From Streptomyces sp. NBC_00654 (lineage in GTDB: Bacteria > Actinomycetota > Actinomycetes > Streptomycetales > Streptomycetaceae), in assembly GCF_026341775.1 (NCBI RefSeq), contig NZ_JAPEOB010000003.1, positions 62,001 through 126,000 on the forward strand: DNA of 64,000 nucleotides. Reading direction: 5' to 3'. Under the pieces are notes generated by a model. That model saw nothing but the letters and a program-made list of their open reading frames with translations, made no database searches and had not been told where the DNA came from. Positions 58,045 through 64,000 of the stretch are shown here, piece after piece. Each line of letters opens with the position of its first letter. Within the stretch, counting starts at the first letter, position 1. The position numbers and the translations under genes are program-made.

Positions 58045-58713
58045 ATGCCGGTTGTACGAGCGTGGCCGGCGGTGCGGGTGGTACACGCGCTGCTGCTGGT
58101 GCCGGTGGCCGCCGCCGCGTTCTCGCTGACCGCCTGCCGCCGGCCCGGCGACTCCGTCGGCGGCCCCGGGCCGTCCGGGCGCGCCGCCGCGCCGACGGCG
58201 TACGGGGTGGTCTTCCTCGGGCCCGCCGACTGCAGTTCGCGCGGGGCCGAGGTGCGAGAGGTGTCCTGCCGCAGCGAGAAGGCCCTGGCGCGGGTGCTGG
58301 CACGGCACCTCGGCGCGTCGAGGACGGGCCCGCCCTGCCCGCCCACGACCGACTTCGTCCTGCACATCTCGGAGAGCGGGGACGGCGCACAGAGCCGCCT
58401 CACCAAGGGCTACGCCTGCATGCGCAATCTGGAGCCCCCGCATCCGGGCGACCCGGGGCAGGGCGGCGGACCGCTGACGGTCGTCGGGGACTGCGTCCGT
58501 CACTCCCCCGAGGGCAGGGGCAGGGGCAGGGGCGCCGACGCGGACAGGCACCAGGGCCCCGTGAAGGAGACCTCCTGTGACGGTTCGGGCGGCCGGGCGC
58601 CGCAGTTCGAGGTCACATCGGCCGAGGAGCGGCGTGAGCGGTGCCCGGACACCACCGATCTCTTCGTCACCCTGAGCGGCGACCGGGCCGTGGGCTGTGC
58701 CCGCCGGCTCTGA
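58045..58713 (+). CDS. hypothetical lipoprotein
   Basis: The 222-residue protein has an N-terminal hydrophobic segment ending in a lipobox-like FSLTACRR near residue 31, so it is probably a lipoprotein. The mature part is rich in Cys (about ten) and Gly, with pairs such as DCSSRG and SCRSEK that could form disulfides. A short GRGRGRGAD repeat sits in the middle. No known domain was recognised. It stands alone between the GH3 and S37 genes. The ATG at 58045 sits at the foot of the signal sequence; an upstream ATG at 57961 would add 28 unlikely residues. Confidence 0.68.
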   Translation: MPVVRAWPAVRVVHALLLVPVAAAAFSLTACRRPGDSVGGPGPSGRAAAPTAYGVVFLGPADCSSRGAEVREVSCRSEKALARVLARHLGASRTGPPCPPTTDFVLHISESGDGAQSRLTKGYACMRNLEPPHPGDPGQGGGPLTVVGDCVRHSPEGRGRGRGADADRHQGPVKETSCDGSGGRAPQFEVTSAEERRERCPDTTDLFVTLSGDRAVGCARRL

Positions 58714-58808
58714 GCAGAGGCCGGTGCCCGCCGGCTCCGTGCTGTGCCCACCGGCTCCGAGGTGCGGAACCGGCGGGCACAGCCCACCACTTCGGTGAAC
58801 GGCCGGGG

Positions 58809-60293
58809 TTACGGGCGGAGGGTTCCCTCGCCGCGCTCGACCTCACCGTTGCGCTGGTCGAGCCGCGCGTCGAACTTCGCGAGCGGCTTCGCCTTCGCCG
58901 GGTCCGCCTCGACGGCCGCCGGAGCGACCCCCGCCCAGCGCAGGATGGCGGCCGTGGCCTTCGCCTTCTCGTCGGCGACGAGACCGGAGACCTTGGAGCC
59001 GTGGTTGCCGCCCGGCACCGTGTAGACGTAGCTGTCACGGGTGCCGTGGCCGAGGCGGAAGGGCTCCGCACCCCACGGGTCGTTCTGCCCGTAGACGTAC
59101 ATCATCCGCTTGGCGTTGTGCTTCACCCAGTTGTCCACGTCCCGCATCACCGACGGCTGGAACTTCATCGGGATCGAGCGGGGGACGAAGTTGCGGGGCG
59201 GCTGGTAGCCGTAGCGGCTCAGGTTGCCGAGCCACGGCTGCTTTATGTCGGGCGAGCCGAGCTGGGTGCCCGCCTGGTAGTAGTACGGCGTGTACGTCCC
59301 CAGGCCCTGGTCCGCGTAGGCGGAGAAGCCGGAGATGCCGTCGATCGAGTCCCAGATCGCCTGGTCGGTGGCGTTCTTGGCGTCGGCCGGGATGTCGGCG
59401 CAGTCGGCGACCAGGCTGTACTGCCAGAACGCCCAGACGTAGTCCATGACGACGGCTTCGTAGGCGCGGTCGAGCGAACCGACGGTGTTGAAGGTGAGGC
59501 CGTTCGCGGCGGCGTACTCCTTGTACTTCTTCTCCAGCGGCGCCCGGCGGATCAGCGCCTCGCGCTGCACCCCGCCCAGCTTGTCGCGGCACTCCTTGGT
59601 GCCGACGTTCGCCAGGAACCGGTCGTACGCCGAGTCCTCCTTGTTGACCACGTCGTTGGGCGCGACGTACGCCACGACACCGTCCATGTCCTTCGGGTAG
59701 AAGCGCTCGAAGTACGTGGCGGTCATGCCGCCCTTGGAGCCACCGGTGGTCAGCCAGTTCTTGCTGTAGATCTTCTTCAGCGCCTTGAACACGCGGTGCT
59801 GGTCGCTGGCGGCCTGCCAGATGTCGAGCTTGGACCAGTCGGCGGGCGCCGGGCGCGAGGGGGTGAAGAAACGGTACTCCAGGGAGACCTGGTTGCCGTC
59901 GATGATCTGCGTCGGCTCGCTGCGGCTCGGGTTCGTCGAGACGTTGTAGCCGCTGGTGAAGAAGACCGTCGGGCGGGACGTGTCCTTGTGCAGCAGGGTG
60001 ATGCGCTGCTGGAACGTGCCCTTGGACGGGTGCCGGTGATCGACCGGCTGGGTGTAGTTGAGGACGAAGAAGCGGTAACCGGGGTACGGCTTCTCCTCGA
60101 TCAGACTCATTCCCGGGATGGCCAGGATGCGGTCCTTGATGTCCTCGCTGCTGGACTCACTGCTTCCGGCAGCACCGCTGCCCTGGTTCGCGGACGGTTC
60201 CGCGGCGGTGGCCGCACCGGCCGAGGCCCCCGTCGCACTCACTGTGCCTATGAGCACCGCGAGCGACAGAAACCCTCTGAGCGCCTTGCGCAT
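58809..60293 (-). CDS. secreted S37-family prolyl tri/tetrapeptidyl aminopeptidase
   Basis: The 494-residue protein has a signal peptide (MRKALRGFLSLAVLIGTVSA) and the S37 catalytic domain. The Ser nucleophile is in TTGGSKGGMTATYF near residue 183, the acid in YGQNDPWGAEPF and the His in VPGGNHGSK. S37 enzymes of Streptomyces remove N-terminal tripeptides from secreted proteins or peptides. The start at 60291-60293 directly precedes the signal sequence. It is monocistronic and transcribed toward the lipoprotein gene. Confidence 0.88.
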   Translation of the reverse strand: MRKALRGFLSLAVLIGTVSATGASAGAATAAEPSANQGSGAAGSSESSSEDIKDRILAIPGMSLIEEKPYPGYRFFVLNYTQPVDHRHPSKGTFQQRITLLHKDTSRPTVFFTSGYNVSTNPSRSEPTQIIDGNQVSLEYRFFTPSRPAPADWSKLDIWQAASDQHRVFKALKKIYSKNWLTTGGSKGGMTATYFERFYPKDMDGVVAYVAPNDVVNKEDSAYDRFLANVGTKECRDKLGGVQREALIRRAPLEKKYKEYAAANGLTFNTVGSLDRAYEAVVMDYVWAFWQYSLVADCADIPADAKNATDQAIWDSIDGISGFSAYADQGLGTYTPYYYQAGTQLGSPDIKQPWLGNLSRYGYQPPRNFVPRSIPMKFQPSVMRDVDNWVKHNAKRMMYVYGQNDPWGAEPFRLGHGTRDSYVYTVPGGNHGSKVSGLVADEKAKATAAILRWAGVAPAAVEADPAKAKPLAKFDARLDQRNGEVERGEGTLRP

Positions 60294-60397
60294 GCACCCT
60301 CCCGTAGTTTCACGACATTCGCCGTGAACCTAGCCGGGGCAACACGCGCCACGCCAGACCCGATTGACCACATACTTCACGAGGTCCCCGCGGAACG

Positions 60398-60883
60398 TCA
60401 GCAGAGGATCCATCCGGTGGAGGCCGACGCTCCCCCGATGGAGCCGGACGCCCGCACGCAGCGGTTCAGCGCATGGACCGTCACCGGACCGGCCAGCTTG
60501 GTGTATTTGCCGCTGTCCGACACCGCCCGGCCGCCGCGCGGCTGGAGCGAGACACTCATCGCCCGCCGCTTGCCCGGCTTCTTGGCGACGGTCACGGCAC
60601 AGGCGTAGGCGCGGCTCTTGTAGACGCGCAGCTCCCCGGTGGCGAAGGCCACCGTCTTCGCCGGGCGTCCGGTGCAGGACGTCGCGGCGTGGGCGGCGGG
60701 GGCCGTCGGCATCCCGAGCACCAGGCCCACCGCGGCGATCAGCGGCAGGACGAGCAGACGCCCCAGCAGCGGACGTACGGACGCCGGCATGGACACCGGC
60801 ACCGGCATCGGCCCGTTCGCCCGTCGTGACGGCTTCAGCGTATTCAGCGGTCTCACCACCCCATCGAACGTGTGCATCCACAC
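60398..60883 (-). CDS. small secreted protein of unknown function
   Basis: The protein of up to 161 residues has a signal peptide (LVLPLIAAVGLVLGMPTAPAAHA) followed by a mature part of about 95 residues with four Cys (SCTGRP, YACAV, NRCVR and a C-terminal WILC), so disulfide bonding is likely. It is basic and lacks a recognised domain. The first codon is uncertain: GTG 60883, ATG 60877 and GTG 60856 all lie in frame, and none has a strong ribosome-binding site. It may be a secreted effector or wall-associated peptide. Confidence 0.6.
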   Translation of the reverse strand: MWMHTFDGVVRPLNTLKPSRRANGPMPVPVSMPASVRPLLGRLLVLPLIAAVGLVLGMPTAPAAHAATSCTGRPAKTVAFATGELRVYKSRAYACAVTVAKKPGKRRAMSVSLQPRGGRAVSDSGKYTKLAGPVTVHALNRCVRASGSIGGASASTGWILC

Positions 60884-61004
60884 CCGACAGGTGCACGTAC
60901 TTGCGTACGACGCCAGAGGCCGCCCGAAGGTTGCACCGGGCGCGGTACGGGTGCGGCCATTCGGCCGCCCGGCGACGCGACGGACGCCGGGCGGACCCGG
61001 CCCC

Positions 61005-64000
61005 TCAGACCCCCGCCGGCTCGTCCTCGCCGATGAAGGTGCGCCACAGCCGGGCGTACTGCCCGTCCCGGGCCAGCAGCTCGTCGTGCGTACCGTCCTC
61101 GACGACCCGGCCGTGGTCCATCACCACGACCCGGTCGGCGCGGGCGGCCGTGGTCAGCCGGTGGGCCACCACCAGCGTGGTGCGGCGGCCGGTGAGCCGG
61201 TCGGTGGCCTGGTTGACCAGGGCCTCGGTGGCGAGGTCCAGGGCCGCGGTGGCCTCGTCGAGCAGCAGGACGTCCGGGTCGACCAGTTCGGCGCGGGCGA
61301 GCGCGATGAGCTGGCGCTGGCCGGCCGAGAGGTTGCGGCCGCGCTCGGCGACCTCGTGCAGATAGCCGCCGTCCAGGGTGGCGATCATGTCGTGCGCGCC
61401 GACCGCCCTGGCCGCCGCCTCCACCTGCGCGTCGGTGGCGTCGGGCAGACCGTAGGCGATGGCGTCACGGACCGTACCGGCGAAGAGGTAGGCCTCCTGC
61501 GGTACGACACCGAGGCGGTGCCGGTAGGCGGTCATGTCGAGCTTGCGCAGATCGGTGCCGTCGGCGGTGACCCGGCCGCCCGTGGGGTCGTAGAACCGGG
61601 CGACGAGCTTGACGAGGGTGGACTTGCCCGCGCCCGTCTCCCCGACGAAGGCCACCGTCTGGCCCGCCGGTATGTGCAGGTCGATGCCGGTCAGGGCCTC
61701 TTCCTCACCGCCGTACGCGAAGGACACGTCCTCGAACGCGATCTCGCCGCGCAGCGACAGCACGTCCATCGGCTCGTCGGGGTCGGCGGTCGAGGTGGGC
61801 TCCTGGAGCAGTTCCTGGATGCGGCCGAGGGAGACGGTGGCCTGCTGGTAGCCGTCGAAGACCTGGGAGAGCTGCTGCACGGGGGCGAAGAACAGGTCGA
61901 TGTAGAGGAGGTACGCGACCAGGGCACCGGTGGTCAGGGTGCCGTTGTCGACCCGGCCCGCGCCGACGATCAGCACGGCGGCCGCGGCCACCGAGGACAG
62001 CAGCTGGACGAACGGGAAGTAGACGGAGATCAGCCACTGGCCGCGCACCCGGGCCTCGCGGTAGTGGTCGCTGCGGTCGGCGTAGCGCCGCGCGCCGTCC
62101 TTCTCACGGCCGAACGCCTGCACGATCCGCAGCCCGGAGACGGACTCCTGGAGGTCGCCGTTGACCGCGCTGATGCGTTCACGGGCCAGCTCGTACGCCT
62201 GGACGCTCTTGCGGCGGAAGAAGACCGTCCCGATGATCAGCACCGGCAGCGTCGCGAAGACGACCAGGGCCAGCTGGATGTCGAGGACGAGCAGGGCGAC
62301 CATGATGCCGAAGAAGGTGACCACCGAGACGAACGCGGTGACCAGGCCGGTCTGGAGGAACGTGGACAGCGCGTCCACGTCCGTCGTCATCCGGGTCATG
62401 ATCTTGCCGGTCAGTTCGCGCTCGTAGTAGTCGAGGCCGAGCCGCTGGAGCTGCGCGAAGATCTTCAGGCGCAGGGAGTAGAGCACCCGCTCGCCGGTGC
62501 GGCCCGTCATCCGGGTCTCGCCGACCTGGGCCGCCCACTGCACGACCACGACGAGCAGGGCGATCCCGGAGGCCGCCCAGACCGCGCCGAGCGCGAGCCG
62601 GTTGACGCCCTCGTCGATGCCGTGCCGGATCAAGACGGGCAGCAGCAGCCCCATGCCCGCGTCGACGGCGACGAGCGCCAGGCTGACCAGCAGCGGAAGG
62701 CCGAAGCCGCGCAGCAGTCGGCGCAGCCCGTAGGACCGCTCCGGCTGTACGGCGCGTGCCTCGTCGACGTCGGGGGTGTCCGTGGCGGGCGGCAGCGCGT
62801 CGACCTGGGCGAGGAGTTCGGGGGTGGCGGGCATTCCGGCCGCCCCGGCGGCGGGCGTCTCCTCCTTGCGTATCCAGAGGTCGGGCGTGATGCCCCGCTC
62901 GGCGTCGAACTCCGCGTCCAGCTCCTCCAGGAGCGCGCGGTCGTCCTCGGGCGCCGTACCGGGGTCCACGGGCAGATGGCCGGGCGAGGTGCCGCCCAGC
63001 TCGTCCGGGTCGGTGAGCAGCCGCCGGTAGAGGGCGGAGCGCTGTTCCAGCTCCTCGTGCGTGCCGATGTCGGCGAGCCGTCCGCCGTCGAGGACGCCGA
63101 TGCGGTCGGCGAGGCCGAGGGTGGAGCGGCGGTGGGCGATCAGCAGGGTGGTGCGGCCCTCCATCACCTGCTTGAGCGCCTCGTGGATCTCGTGCTCGAC
63201 CCGGGCGTCGACGGCGGAGGTGGCGTCGTCGAGGAGCAGCAGCCGGGGGTCGGTGAGGATGGCGCGGGCGAGCGCGACGCGCTGGCGCTGGCCGCCGGAG
63301 AGGGTGAGCCCGTGCTCGCCGACCTTGGTGTCGTAGCCGAGGGGCAGCTGCGCGATGAACCGGTCGGCCTGGGCGGCGCGGGCGGCCTGCTCGATCTGCT
63401 CCTGGGTGGCGTCGGGGAAGCCGTAGGCGATGTTGGCGCGGAGGGTGTCGGAGAACAGGAAACTGTCCTCCGGTACGAGGCCGATGGCGGCCCGGAGCGA
63501 GGTCTGGGTGAGCTCGCGGACGTCGTGGCCGCCGACCAGGACGGCGCCGTGCGTCACGTCGTAGAAGCGGGGCAGCAGCAGGGAGACGGTGGACTTGCCG
63601 CTGCCGGAGGCGCCGACGAGGGCGACGGTCTCGCCGGGCTCGATGGTGAGCGAGAAGCCGTCGAGGACGGGGTTCTCCTCGTCGTAGCCGAAGCTCACGT
63701 CGTCGAACTCGACGCTGGCCGGGGCACCGGCCGGCAGCTCCTTCGTACCGTCCCGCATCGTCGGCTCGGTGTCGATCAGCTCCAGGACACGCTCCACGCC
63801 GGCCCGCGCCTGCTGGCCGACGGTGAGGACCATGGCGAGCATCCGGACCGGGCCGATGAGCTGGGCGAGGTAGGTGGAGAAGGCGACGAACGTACCGAGG
63901 GTGATCTCGCCCTTCGTCGCCAGCCAGCCGCCGAGGGCCAGCATCGCGACCTGGCCGAGCGCGGGCACGGCCTGGAGGGCGGGGGTGTAGCGCGAGTTCA
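61005..64000 (-). CDS. fused ABC exporter, TMD-NBD-TMD-NBD, N-terminus outside window
   Basis: The visible part is about 998 residues of a fused exporter; the frame stays open to position 64000, so the 5' end and most of the first membrane domain are missing. The first NBD has Walker A GASGSGKST, signature LSGGQRQR and Walker B LLLLDDATSAVDA. A linker rich in Asp and Glu and a second membrane domain (six spans, about 62700-61920) follow. The second NBD has Walker A GETGAGKST, LSAGQRQL and LLLDEATAALDL. Such dual half-transporters export lipids, drugs or peptides. The second site has Glu after Walker B while the first has Asp, suggesting one is catalytically weaker. Confidence 0.92.
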   Translation of the reverse strand, partial: NSRYTPALQAVPALGQVAMLALGGWLATKGEITLGTFVAFSTYLAQLIGPVRMLAMVLTVGQQARAGVERVLELIDTEPTMRDGTKELPAGAPASVEFDDVSFGYDEENPVLDGFSLTIEPGETVALVGASGSGKSTVSLLLPRFYDVTHGAVLVGGHDVRELTQTSLRAAIGLVPEDSFLFSDTLRANIAYGFPDATQEQIEQAARAAQADRFIAQLPLGYDTKVGEHGLTLSGGQRQRVALARAILTDPRLLLLDDATSAVDARVEHEIHEALKQVMEGRTTLLIAHRRSTLGLADRIGVLDGGRLADIGTHEELEQRSALYRRLLTDPDELGGTSPGHLPVDPGTAPEDDRALLEELDAEFDAERGITPDLWIRKEETPAAGAAGMPATPELLAQVDALPPATDTPDVDEARAVQPERSYGLRRLLRGFGLPLLVSLALVAVDAGMGLLLPVLIRHGIDEGVNRLALGAVWAASGIALLVVVVQWAAQVGETRMTGRTGERVLYSLRLKIFAQLQRLGLDYYERELTGKIMTRMTTDVDALSTFLQTGLVTAFVSVVTFFGIMVALLVLDIQLALVVFATLPVLIIGTVFFRRKSVQAYELARERISAVNGDLQESVSGLRIVQAFGREKDGARRYADRSDHYREARVRGQWLISVYFPFVQLLSSVAAAAVLIVGAGRVDNGTLTTGALVAYLLYIDLFFAPVQQLSQVFDGYQQATVSLGRIQELLQEPTSTADPDEPMDVLSLRGEIAFEDVSFAYGGEEEALTGIDLHIPAGQTVAFVGETGAGKSTLVKLVARFYDPTGGRVTADGTDLRKLDMTAYRHRLGVVPQEAYLFAGTVRDAIAYGLPDATDAQVEAAARAVGAHDMIATLDGGYLHEVAERGRNLSAGQRQLIALARAELVDPDVLLLDEATAALDLATEALVNQATDRLTGRRTTLVVAHRLTTAARADRVVVMDHGRVVEDGTHDELLARDGQYARLWRTFIGEDEPAGV

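Overview
The window is very GC-rich, uses many GTG and TTG starts, and packs short operons on both strands. It reads as the chromosome of a Streptomyces or close relative (Actinomycetota). Pairs of XRE/DUF5753 regulator with DUF397 protein, WXG100 proteins, a Tat-exported GH3 enzyme, an S37 peptidase and CsoR-type copper control all fit that assignment. No rRNA, tRNA, CRISPR array or intact insertion sequence was seen.

Layout. 1-6.6 kb: a partial von Willebrand factor A lipoprotein, an ABC-2 permease translationally coupled to an unusual hydrolase/ABC-ATPase fusion, a leaderless membrane-protein gene and a DUF4291 gene. 6.8-11.2 kb (+): a type VII-secretion polymorphic toxin operon with two WXG100 proteins, a 637-residue protein ending in a CdiA-type RNase A-like domain, an unrecognised protein, a stand-alone and catalytically stripped copy of the same RNase fold, and a CdiI-like immunity protein with an internal duplication. 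11.2-18.8 kb (-): a compact operon that looks biosynthetic, in transcription order a PhyH dioxygenase, a glycosyltransferase-like/SDR fusion, an MFS exporter, a nucleotide-sugar 6-dehydrogenase and an asparagine-synthase-type amidotransferase. The last two together suggest a sugar uronamide.

19-27.3 kb: a hypothetical gene, then myo-inositol catabolism (mmsA/iolA, iolD, iolB, a Cgl0159-like aldolase-fold gene, iolC), with a probable inosose dehydratase diverging across an operator-rich spacer. 27.3-32.4 kb: a DinB-like protein, a tiny HTH protein behind 10-bp phased repeats, a methyltransferase, and copZ-copA behind a CsoR-type palindrome. 33-42.7 kb: citrate synthase, RecD2-like helicase, a membrane protein/wHTH pair behind an AAAGTACTTT palindrome, LysE, VOC, a two-domain SUKH protein, DUF2254 and small conserved genes.

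42.8-48.1 kb: XRE-DUF397 genes with a partial duplication, a LysR/SnoaL divergent pair, and an ATPase-HNH pair resembling the Septu (PtuAB) anti-phage system, with a 25-bp triple repeat upstream. 48.1-53.6 kb: a LacI-controlled sugar or polyol catabolic cluster (two TIM-barrel isomerases, DUF993, Gfo/Idh/MocA). 53.6-64 kb: a 22-bp x 10 tandem array, EamA/LysR, a GH3 NagZ-like enzyme, a lipoprotein, an S37 peptidase, a small secreted protein, and a fused ABC exporter that runs off the right edge.

The best candidates for a less-described system are the RNase A-like toxin locus with its inactive stand-alone copy, the putative uronamide pathway, and the Septu-like pair. Family assignments come from reading motifs in the translated sequence and from knowledge of the families; no database search was possible.
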